Translations under genes and position numbers: made by a program
In this document: positions 6,472-12,242 of the stretch, piece by piece
How the letters are laid out: each line of letters begins with the position of its first letter
Numbering within the stretch: position 1 is the stretch's first letter
Assembly: GCA_038255685.1 (NCBI GenBank)
Contig: JBBSLC010000084.1
Span: 1-13,337 of the forward strand
Source of the DNA: CADCSY01 sp038255685
GTDB taxonomy: Bacteria; Actinomycetota; Acidimicrobiia; Acidimicrobiales; CADCSY01
Reading direction: 5' to 3'
DNA: 13,337 nucleotides
Notes under the pieces: generated by a model
Databases searched by the model: none
Told to the model about the DNA's origin: nothing
What the model saw: only the letters and a program-made list of their open reading frames with translations

Positions 6472-7323
6472 GTGCAGATCCACCTCTGCGGCGTTCGAGG
6501 GTCGACCCCGACCTCCGGCCCCGCCTTCGACCGCTACGGCGGGGCGACGTCGTGCGTCGCCCTGGCCCACGACGGCGCCGCTCCCTCGCTCATCCTCGAC
6601 GCCGGCACGGGGCTCCGGGCGGTCACCCGCCTCCTCGACGGCGAGCCCTTCCGAGGCACGATCATGCTCGGCCACCTGCACTGGGACCACACCCAGGGGC
6701 TCCCCTTCTTCCGGGCCGGCGACCGGCCCGACGCCAGCGTCCGCCTCTTGCTGCCCGAGCAGCTCGACGAGGGCGGCGGCGCCGGTGCACCGCTCGAGGT
6801 GCTCCGCCGCTTCATGTCGCCCCCACACTTCCCCATCGCTCCCGATCAGCTGCGAGGGTCGTGGACCTTCGAAGACCTCCGACCCGGCCACCACGAGGTG
6901 GAGGGCTTCGAGGTGCTCGCCCTCGAGATCCCCCACAAGGGAGGCCGGACCTTCGGCTACCGCGTCAGCGACGGGCGCTCAGCCATCGCCTACCTGTCCG
7001 ATCACGGACCCTCCCAGCTCGGGTCCGGTCCGGACGGTTGGGGGCCCTACCACGAGGCGGCGCTGGCCCTCGCCGACGGCGTCGACCTGCTCGTGCACGA
7101 CGCGCAGCACACCGCGGCCGAGCTCCCGCCCGTGGCCCACTTCGGCCACTCGGCCATGGACTACCCGGTCCGCCTCGCCGAGCTCTCGGGGGCGAAGGCA
7201 GTCCTGCTGTTCCACCACGATCCGGAGCGCACCGACGATCGGCTCGACGAGCTCGTCGCCGGGTTCGCCAGCGCCTCCGTCCCCGTGCGGGCCGCCGTCG
7301 AGGGCGACGTGATCGACCTCTGA
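6472..7323 (+). CDS. Metallo-beta-lactamase-fold hydrolase, possible cyclic nucleotide phosphodiesterase
   Basis: The 283-residue cytoplasmic protein is a metallo-beta-lactamase-fold hydrolase of the group opening with GVRGSTPT and a following YGGATSCV. The metal-binding motif HLHWDH is at residues 68-73 (His68, His70, Asp72, His73). Further likely ligands are Asp177/His178 (LSDHGP), His209/Asp210/His213, His223/His226 (HFGHS) and His248/His249 (LFHHDP), so a two-metal site appears complete. As I recall, proteins of this subgroup are often found next to, or fused with, cyclase, receiver or cNMP-binding modules and annotated as cyclic nucleotide phosphodiesterases; activity on cNMPs here is inferred mainly from the neighbours. 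A PhnP-like or tRNase Z-like role is the alternative. It starts at GTG 6472, 9 bp after the cNMP-binding gene, with no ribosome site but a TANNNT box six bases ahead. A strong hairpin follows the stop. Confidence 0.88.
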   Translation: MQIHLCGVRGSTPTSGPAFDRYGGATSCVALAHDGAAPSLILDAGTGLRAVTRLLDGEPFRGTIMLGHLHWDHTQGLPFFRAGDRPDASVRLLLPEQLDEGGGAGAPLEVLRRFMSPPHFPIAPDQLRGSWTFEDLRPGHHEVEGFEVLALEIPHKGGRTFGYRVSDGRSAIAYLSDHGPSQLGSGPDGWGPYHEAALALADGVDLLVHDAQHTAAELPPVAHFGHSAMDYPVRLAELSGAKAVLLFHHDPERTDDRLDELVAGFASASVPVRAAVEGDVIDL

Positions 7324-7334
7324 CCCCCGGGTGC

Positions 7335-7369
7335 ACCGGGCCCGACCCCGTGGGGAGGTCGGGCCTGGT
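7335..7369 (+). terminator. Strong hairpin terminator after the hydrolase gene
   Basis: The arms 7335-7347 and 7357-7369 pair over 13 bp with a single G-T wobble. The core is GGCCCGACC with GGTCGGGCC, and part of the 9-nt loop can pair further. It starts 12 bp after the stop codon. There is no T-run, which is common for terminators in high-GC actinobacteria, so it could also act as an RNA-end protector. Confidence 0.7.
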
Positions 7370-7455
7370 CGCACGGTGGATCAGAGCGAGGCGTGCCGTG
7401 GCAGGGTGTAGGGACGACGCGCCGTGTGGCGCACCCGACGCCAGGAAGGCCAGCC

Positions 7456-8013
7456 ATGCCCACCGAATGCCCCGCCGCCGACGGCTCCAGCCCCCGCACG
7501 ACGAAGTTCGGCGGCCCGCCGCCGATGTGCATCGACCCGACCAAGCGCTACACGGCCGAGCTGGTCACGAGCATGGGCACGATGGTGATCGCCCTCGACG
7601 CCAGCGCCGCCCCGAACACCGTCAACAACTTCGTGTTCCTCGCGCGCTACCACTTCTACGACGGCGTCATCTTCCACCGCATCATCAAGGGGTTCATGTG
7701 CCAGGGCGGCGACCCCGAGGGCACCGGACGAGGTGGGCCGGGCTACAAGTTCGCCGACGAGCTGCCCGCCCCCGGCCGCTACGAGGTCGGCTCACTCGCC
7801 ATGGCCAACGCCGGTCCGAACACCAACGGCAGCCAGTTCTTCATCGTGAGCGGCCGCTCCGGTGTCGGGCTCCCTCCCCAGTACTCGCTGTTCGGCAAGG
7901 TCGTGAAGGGCCTCGAGGTGCTCGCCGAGATGGAGTCGGTCCCCACCGCCGGCGGCGATCGGCCCAAGTCCGACGTCCGCATCGAGTCGATCACCATCAC
8001 CGAAGCCGACTGA
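7456..8013 (+). CDS. Cyclophilin-type peptidyl-prolyl cis-trans isomerase
   Basis: This enzyme speeds rotation of Xaa-Pro bonds during protein folding. The 185-residue protein contains the cyclophilin fold from about residue 35 to the end: catalytic Arg75 in FHRIIKGFMCQGGDP, the NGSQFFI core with Gln127 and Phe128, and SLFGKVVKGLEVL. A 30-residue N-terminal extension rich in Pro and Cys precedes the fold. There is no signal peptide or membrane anchor, so it should be cytoplasmic, unlike many actinobacterial relatives that are secreted. I chose ATG 7456 because AGGAAGG lies 6 nt upstream; the frame is open back to 7393 but that part has no family similarity. It stands alone after a terminator. 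Its stop codon lies in the same frame as the kinase gene 15 bp further on. Confidence 0.95.
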   Translation: MPTECPAADGSSPRTTKFGGPPPMCIDPTKRYTAELVTSMGTMVIALDASAAPNTVNNFVFLARYHFYDGVIFHRIIKGFMCQGGDPEGTGRGGPGYKFADELPAPGRYEVGSLAMANAGPNTNGSQFFIVSGRSGVGLPPQYSLFGKVVKGLEVLAEMESVPTAGGDRPKSDVRIESITITEAD

Positions 8014-8028
8014 CCACAAGCGGTCGTC

Positions 8029-9291
8029 ATGTTGGAGGAGGAGGAGGAGGATGATGAGGTCAGCGACGTCGGTCGGCGCAGCCCGGGGGCAGGCGAGGCC
8101 CGCCGTCTCGCAGCGCTCCGCGGCCTCGAGCTCCTCGACACGCCCTCCGAGGAGCGCTTCGACCGCATCACCCGGATCGCTGCGCACACGTTCGGCGTGC
8201 CGATCGCGCTCGTGACGCTCGTCGACCACGAACGCCAGTGGTTCAAGGCGTGCCTCGGCCTCGAGACCCGGCAGACCTCGCGGACGAGCTCGTTCTGCGC
8301 ACGAGCCGTCGAGTCGGCGACGACCCTCGTGGTGACCGATGCGCTGACCGACCCCCGCTTCGCCGCCAACCCGCTCGTCACCGGCGACCCCCACATCCGC
8401 TTCTACGCCGGGCACCCGGTGCGCGCGCCGACGGGCGAGCTCGTCGGGTCGCTGTGCGTGATCGACCGGGTGGCGAGGACATTCGGTCCGGCGGAGATCG
8501 ATGCGCTCGTCGACCTTGCCGCCCTCGTCGAGGCCGAGCTCAGGTCACAGGTCTTCCAGCAGGCTGTCGACGCGTTGCAGGAGGTCGACCACCTCACGCT
8601 GCAGTTCGTCTCGGCGGCATCGCACGAGCTCCGTTCACCTCTCACCTCGGTCCTCGGCTACCTCGAGGTCCTGCTCACCGGCGCTGCTGGGACTCTCGAC
8701 GACGTCCAGACCGGGTACTTGGAGGTGGCGAACCGCAACGCCCTCCGGCTGCAGCACCTCGTGCAGGATCTCCTCACGGTCAGCCGCCTGCAATCCGGTG
8801 CGCTCCACATCGTCCCTGCCACGATGGAGGTCGATCGGGCCGTCGAGAACGTCGTCTCGGACCTCGCGCCGGAAGCGGCCGCGAAGGAGGTCTCCGTCGA
8901 GGTCTCGGGACGCAAGGGCGCAACGGTCGTCGCCGACCCGCTGCGGGTGGAGCAGATGATCCGCAACCTCCTGGGCAACGCCATCAAGTTCAGCGACGAC
9001 TGCGGCAAGGTCTGCGTGACCATCGACGTGAGGGGACCGATCGCCACGATCACCGTCGACGACGACGGACCCGGCGTCCCGGCCGACGAGCTCGAGCGTC
9101 TCGGCGAACCGTTCTTCCGTGCATCCAACGTGGCCGCCGTGGAGGGGACCGGACTCGGCCTCCTCATCACCCGACAGCTGGCCGAGGCGCACGGCGGGTC
9201 GCTCGTCGCCCACTCCGAGCTGGGATTCGGCGCCACGTTCGTGTTGGAGCTCCCGGCCGGATCGACCCGCCCCGACGCGCCGACGACCTGA
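8029..9291 (+). CDS. Soluble GAF-domain sensor histidine kinase
   Basis: The 420-residue protein has an acidic N-terminus (five Glu, two Asp). A GAF domain follows (about 40-165) of the well-known type with LDTPSEERFDRITRIA, DHERQWFKA, SFCARAV, RFYAGHPV and GSLCVIDR. Next come a HisKA dimerisation domain with phospho-acceptor His199 in SAASHELRSPLTS, and an ATPase domain with N-box Asn317 (LLGNAIKF), DDDGPG (344-349) and GTGLG (373-377). It has no membrane segment, so it should sense a cytoplasmic or diffusible signal through the GAF domain. No response regulator is adjacent; the receiver-cyclase at 4451 is the only receiver in the window, and pairing them is speculation. ATG 8029 is essentially forced: the cyclophilin stop lies in frame upstream and the next in-frame ATG or GTG is inside the GAF domain. 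No ribosome site precedes it. Confidence 0.93.
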   Translation: MLEEEEEDDEVSDVGRRSPGAGEARRLAALRGLELLDTPSEERFDRITRIAAHTFGVPIALVTLVDHERQWFKACLGLETRQTSRTSSFCARAVESATTLVVTDALTDPRFAANPLVTGDPHIRFYAGHPVRAPTGELVGSLCVIDRVARTFGPAEIDALVDLAALVEAELRSQVFQQAVDALQEVDHLTLQFVSAASHELRSPLTSVLGYLEVLLTGAAGTLDDVQTGYLEVANRNALRLQHLVQDLLTVSRLQSGALHIVPATMEVDRAVENVVSDLAPEAAAKEVSVEVSGRKGATVVADPLRVEQMIRNLLGNAIKFSDDCGKVCVTIDVRGPIATITVDDDGPGVPADELERLGEPFFRASNVAAVEGTGLGLLITRQLAEAHGGSLVAHSELGFGATFVLELPAGSTRPDAPTT

Positions 9292-9311
9292 GCGAAGAGC
9301 CACCCGGGTAC

Positions 9312-9326
9312 CCGCTCGGTGAGCGG
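9312..9326. terminator. Small hairpin between convergent genes
   Basis: CCGCTC (9312-9317), loop GGT, and GAGCGG (9321-9326) form a perfect 6-bp hairpin in the 66-bp gap between the kinase gene and the end of the nitrile hydratase operon. Its place between two converging stops suggests a two-way terminator. There is no T-run on either side. Confidence 0.45.
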
Positions 9327-9357
9327 CATCGTGGCGAGGACCTATCGGTGGGTGCGC

Positions 9358-9570
9358 TCAGTGGCGGTGGGGCACGTCGTTGAGGTCCTCAAGGGCGCCG
9401 AGCCAGTGCTCGTAGTAGGCGCCGTCGGGGGCGGCTGCGATGCGCTCGGCGAGGTGGTCCGAGAACGTCGGCCACGAGAGGTGGCCGGCGTCGCGGAGGG
9501 CGACGGCCAGCGCGAACGCCTTCGCCTCCCAGGGCGCGGCGAAGGTCGGCTCCTCGACAGGGCTGCTCAC
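9358..9570 (-). CDS. Nitrile hydratase accessory protein (P14K/activator type)
   Basis: This 70-residue protein matches the small accessory factor that loads cobalt into, or swaps subunits with, the nitrile hydratase alpha subunit. Recognisable stretches are FAAPWEAKAFALAVAL, HLSWPTF and YYEHWLGALEDL. The last resembles YYEHWLVAIE in the beta subunit of this same operon, in line with the known relation of these accessory proteins to the beta N-terminus. Family members are usually somewhat longer (about 75-140), and this one lacks the longer tail. It starts with GTG at 9570, which overlaps the alpha stop in GTGA, so it is the third gene of a beta-alpha-accessory operon and is translated by coupling. 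Confidence 0.85.
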   Translation of the reverse strand: MSSPVEEPTFAAPWEAKAFALAVALRDAGHLSWPTFSDHLAERIAAAPDGAYYEHWLGALEDLNDVPHRH

Positions 9571-10163
9571 GGCGCAGCCACGACTGCCACCCCGACCATC
9601 GCGTCGCGGTGGACGAGGGCGGCGAGCGCCTCGGCGTCGAGCTCCTCGGTGCCTTCCGGTCGCTCCGGGAGGATGAGGTAGCGGACCTCGGCCGTCGAGT
9701 CCCACACCCGGATCTCGACGTCGTCGGCGAGGTCGAGACCCATCTCCGACAGCACCGCCCTCGGCTCGCGCACCACCCGTGACCGGTAGGCCGCGTCCTT
9801 GTACCAGGTGGGCGGGAGACCGAGCACGGGCCAGGGGTAGCACGAGCACAGGGTGCAGACGACGACGTTGTGCACGCCGGGCTCGTTCGCCTTCGTGACG
9901 ATCACCTCGCCCTGGGCGCCACCGAGACCGAGCTCGGCGATGGCGGCCGTGCCGTCGGCCAGGAGCCGCTCCCGGTAGTCGGGGTCGGTCCACGCCCTGG
10001 CCACGACGGCTGCCCCGAGGTGGGGGCCGATGTCGTGCTCGTAGGCCTGGACGATCGCCTCGATGGTGTCGGTCGTGATGAGCCCGCGCTCCACCAGGAC
10101 GGTCTCGAGTGCAGCGACGCGCGCCTCGACGTCGGACGGTCCCTCGGTGTGGTGCTCACCCAT
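9567..10163 (-). CDS. nthA: Nitrile hydratase alpha subunit, cobalt type
   Basis: Nitrile hydratase turns nitriles into amides. This 198-residue subunit holds the metal site: VCTLCSCY with Cys103, Cys106, Ser107 and Cys108, followed by PWPVLGLPPTWYK. Threonine at position 104 (CTLCSC) marks the cobalt type; iron enzymes have serine there. In known enzymes two of these cysteines are oxidised after translation. Length and the ending match the family. The start is ATG 10163, within ATGGGTGA shared with the beta stop (8-nt overlap); GTG 10175 would add four residues in the same frame. The clear AGGAG at 10188-10192 is 24 nt away, better placed for a different ATG (10179) that reads in the beta frame. 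This is a consequence of the 16-bp duplication at this junction. The order beta, alpha, accessory is typical of cobalt enzymes. Confidence 0.95.
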   Translation of the reverse strand: MGEHHTEGPSDVEARVAALETVLVERGLITTDTIEAIVQAYEHDIGPHLGAAVVARAWTDPDYRERLLADGTAAIAELGLGGAQGEVIVTKANEPGVHNVVVCTLCSCYPWPVLGLPPTWYKDAAYRSRVVREPRAVLSEMGLDLADDVEIRVWDSTAEVRYLILPERPEGTEELDAEALAALVHRDAMVGVAVVAAP

Positions 10164-10186
10164 GCTCGTGCTCACCCATGCTCGTG
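10152..10186. repeat. 16-bp perfect tandem duplication at the beta/alpha junction
   Basis: The unit GCTCACCCATGCTCGT occurs at 10154-10169 and 10170-10185, and the 16-bp period holds over 10152-10186. On the coding strand each copy carries AGCATGGGTGAGC. One copy gives MGEHEHG and the stop of beta; the other gives MGEHHT, the start of alpha. Because 16 is not a multiple of three, the duplication shifts the frame and creates the present stop/start overlap. Confidence 0.95.
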
Positions 10187-10839
10187 ACTCCTGTCGGTTC
10201 TGGTTCGAGGTACGGCTCCCAGAGGTCCAGGTGGACCTGGTGGGCCCCGGTCCCCCAGAGGTCCCGGGCCCGGAAGCGCACGCCGTAGAGCGGGGCGTCG
10301 ACCTCGCGACCCCCGGCACTGGCGTCGGGCAGGCGGACGGTGCCGTGGAGCGCATCGACCACGCCGACCGCTCCCCGCACGTAGCGCGGGCAGCGGGTGT
10401 GGCCGGAGGGCGACCGGCGAGAGACCCGCACGAGGTCACCGATGCCGAACCGGCCCGTGGCTCCTGCCACAGGGCGCGACGGCGTCTGGACGGCGGCGAC
10501 CATGGCCGCCGCACGGTCGGGGTCGTCCCGGCGGGGCACGGGTGCGCCCGCCGCGACCGCCACCCTCGCCGCCTCGAGGTCGGCGGCAGGGACGATGCCC
10601 GACGCCACCGCCCGGGTCTCGATCGCGACCAACCAGTGCTCGTAGTACGAGGTGCTCAGGTAGGCGCGAGCCCCCATGCGCTCGATGGCGTGGCGGAAGG
10701 CGTCGACGCCACCGGGGATGGCGGCGAAGTTGCAGCCGAAGACACGGCGCTCCCAGTCGTGGTGGAACACGGGCTCGTCGGCCTCGACGACGACCGCACC
10801 GAAGCCCTCCACCCCGCCGAGGTCGTGCACGCCGTCCAC
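10156..10839 (-). CDS. nthB: Nitrile hydratase beta subunit
   Basis: This 227-residue subunit pairs with the alpha subunit to form the nitrile hydratase active site. Its start, MDGVHDLGGVEGFG, is the family hallmark. Later landmarks are FHHDWERRVFG, YYEHWLVAIE, the SH3-like barrel part GHTRCPRYVRGAVGVV and YGVRFRARDLWG, and the closing VHLDLWEPYLE. The start codon is GTG at 10839, fixed by the hallmark. There is no ribosome site, but TAGGTT lies six bases upstream, which suggests a leaderless transcript. The last residues TSMGEHEHG come from the 16-bp duplication and are not part of the usual family C-terminus. It is the first gene of the operon. No amidase, nitrilase or cobalt transporter gene is in the window. 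Confidence 0.95.
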   Translation of the reverse strand: MDGVHDLGGVEGFGAVVVEADEPVFHHDWERRVFGCNFAAIPGGVDAFRHAIERMGARAYLSTSYYEHWLVAIETRAVASGIVPAADLEAARVAVAAGAPVPRRDDPDRAAAMVAAVQTPSRPVAGATGRFGIGDLVRVSRRSPSGHTRCPRYVRGAVGVVDALHGTVRLPDASAGGREVDAPLYGVRFRARDLWGTGAHQVHLDLWEPYLEPEPTGVTSMGEHEHG

Positions 10840-10903
10840 GACCTGAACCTATCTGCGCCTTCCCCCTCCCCGCCGCCCGGACGCGCGCAGGTAGCGTCCG
10901 ACG
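10840..10903. promoter_or_regulatory. 64-bp divergent promoter region with two leaderless-type -10 boxes
   Basis: On the minus strand TAGGTT (10851-10846) lies six bases before the GTG of nitrile hydratase beta. On the plus strand TAGCGT (10892-10897) lies six bases before the ATG of the peptidase gene. Both match TANNNT and would start transcription at the first base of the start codon. Neither gene has a ribosome site. No -35 boxes are evident, and the two promoters are only about 40 bp apart, so they may interfere. Confidence 0.55.
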
Positions 10904-12013
10904 ATGGACGAGACCACTGCGCTCGCCGTCGCCGAGGCGCTGCTCGCCAACCCGACGGTGCCCTTCGTCGAGGACCTGCCCGTCGCCCACGTCCTCGCCG
11001 AGGCCGCCCGCCTCGGCCTCGCCTCCGAGCGCGACGCGGCGGGGAACGTGCTCGTCCGCTACGAGAGCGAGGGGGCAGACCTCGATCGCCCCCTCGTCCT
11101 GGTCGCCCACCTCGACCACCCCGGCTTCGTGATCACGTCGGTCCGGGATGACGAGCTGACGCTCGAGTTCCGTGGCGGGCTGCTCGCCCACAACGCGGTG
11201 GCCGGCTCACCGCTCCACCTGTTCGAGCGGGACGAGGTCGAACCGGTCGGTGAGGCCGAGCTCGCCACCGCCACCGAAGAGGCCGGACGGCTCACGGGTG
11301 GGACCGCCACCCTCGTCGCTGGCCGGGCCCCCGTGGACGGGTTCGCCATGTGGGGCTTCCCCGGGTTCGAGGTCGTCGAGGGTCGCATCACCGGCCGGGT
11401 GTGCGACGACCTGCTCGGCGCCGCCGCCGTCCTCGCCACCCTCACCGAGCTCGCCGAGCGCAAGCCCGCTGGCGTTGCCGTGTGGGGCCTGTTCACCCGG
11501 GCAGAGGAGGTCGGTTTCCTCGGTGCCCTCGAGGCGATCAGGCTCGGCACCGTGCCGGAGCGCGCCGACGTGCTCTCCCTCGAGTGCTCCAAGGCGCTGG
11601 CCGACGCGCCGCAGGGGGGCGGGGTCATCGTGCGGGTCGGCGATCGCATGAGCATCTTCGACCCCGGGCTCACGGCCGCCCTCACCACCGCCGCCACCGA
11701 GCTCGCTGCCGGCGACGACGGGTTCCGGTTCCAGCGCAAGCTCATGGACGGCGGTGCGTGCGAAGCGACTGCCTTCTGTGCTGCGGGCTACCGAGCCTCG
11801 GGCCTGGCGCTGCCGCTCGGCGGCTACCACAACGCGTCGGACGGCGAGCCCGGCATCGTGGCCGAGACCGTGCTGGTCGAGGACTACCTTGCCGAGATCC
11901 ACCTCCTCGTCGAGCTCGCGTGCCGCCCCGAGCTGCTGGCGCCAGACGCCGGACCTCCCGCCTGGCTGGTCGAGCGCAGCACCGCCGCCCGCACGGCCCT
12001 CGGCACCGACTGA
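10904..12013 (+). CDS. M42-type zinc metallopeptidase (glutamyl aminopeptidase/endoglucanase-like family)
   Basis: The 369-residue cytoplasmic protein resembles M42 aminopeptidases, which use two metal ions to remove residues from peptide N-termini. Likely metal ligands follow the family order: His69 and Asp71 (VAHLDHPGF), bridging Asp168 (GRVCDDLLGAA), catalytic Glu201 with ligand Glu202 (TRAEEVGFLGA), Glu227 (LSLECS) and His309 (LGGYHN). The site thus appears complete. The region between 80 and 160 would hold the inserted PDZ-like domain used for assembling large rings. The start is ATG 10904, preceded by TAGCGT and six bases, with no ribosome site, so it is probably leaderless. It is divergent from the nitrile hydratase operon; I see no functional link. 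A deacetylase or M20-like role cannot be ruled out. Confidence 0.85.
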   Translation: MDETTALAVAEALLANPTVPFVEDLPVAHVLAEAARLGLASERDAAGNVLVRYESEGADLDRPLVLVAHLDHPGFVITSVRDDELTLEFRGGLLAHNAVAGSPLHLFERDEVEPVGEAELATATEEAGRLTGGTATLVAGRAPVDGFAMWGFPGFEVVEGRITGRVCDDLLGAAAVLATLTELAERKPAGVAVWGLFTRAEEVGFLGALEAIRLGTVPERADVLSLECSKALADAPQGGGVIVRVGDRMSIFDPGLTAALTTAATELAAGDDGFRFQRKLMDGGACEATAFCAAGYRASGLALPLGGYHNASDGEPGIVAETVLVEDYLAEIHLLVELACRPELLAPDAGPPAWLVERSTAARTALGTD

Positions 12014-12037
12014 CCGACGATGGCCCCCTCGCCTCCC

Positions 12038-12228
12038 GCTTTCTGGACGTTGACACCCGCTGTACCGGTGTCAGCGTCCACAATCGGAGGTGGGTCACCG
12101 TCCGGCCCGGCTTTCTGGACGTTCAACCACCGCTCGGGTGGTCCAGCGCCCACAATCGGAGGTGGGTCACCGTCCGGCTCCGCTTTCTGGACGTTCGACC
12201 ACCGCTGGCGTGGTCCAGCGTCCAGAAT
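12038..12228. repeat. Three 72-bp-spaced hairpin repeats ahead of the DNA glycosylase gene
   Basis: TTCTGGACG begins at 12041, 12113 and 12185, a strict 72-bp period. Each copy opens a long inverted repeat (12041-12083, 12113-12155, 12185-12227): an outer arm TTCTGGACG facing CGTCCAxAA and an inner arm that differs between copies yet still pairs (GACACC/GGTGTC, ACCACC/GGTGGT, GACCAC/GTGGTC). The loops all begin near CGCT. Between units lies an identical linker with AATCGGAGGTGGGTCACC. In the third copy the linker diverges into the ribosome site and start of the glycosylase gene. The array fills nearly the whole 229-bp gap. Pairing was worked out by eye. Confidence 0.9.
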
Positions 12229-12231
12229 CGC

Positions 12232-12236
12232 AGGAG
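12232..12236 (+). promoter_or_regulatory. Ribosome binding site fixing the glycosylase start
   Basis: AGGAG lies 6 nt before the GTG at 12243. It occupies the place of GGAGGTG in the preceding two repeat linkers, where no start codon follows at a usable distance. It sets GTG 12243 as the start, and that start gives the expected PELP N-terminus. Confidence 0.75.
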
Positions 12237-12242
12237 CTGGTC

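Noticed and set aside
5314..6936. 540-codon open frame on the minus strand
   Set aside because: It crosses the divergent promoter region and the antisense of two clear genes; composition is typical of a shadow frame.
7393..7455. Upstream start for the cyclophilin
   Set aside because: The extension has no family similarity, whereas AGGAAGG lies at proper distance from ATG 7456.
6552..8054. 500-codon open frame on the plus strand
   Set aside because: Spans the hydrolase, its terminator and the cyclophilin gene in another frame, and is Arg/Pro-rich with no recognisable fold.
8051..8056. ATGATG after the GGA repeat as start of the kinase
   Set aside because: It is in a different frame from the kinase and leads into Arg/Ser-rich nonsense sequence.
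10164..10514. Long upstream extension of nitrile hydratase alpha
   Set aside because: The frame is open only as a shadow of the beta gene; the family start lies at or just before ATG 10163.
12038..12228. CRISPR array or integron attC sites
   Set aside because: Only three units, nearly identical linkers in place of unique spacers, long internal hairpins, no cas or integrase gene, and no attC end motifs.
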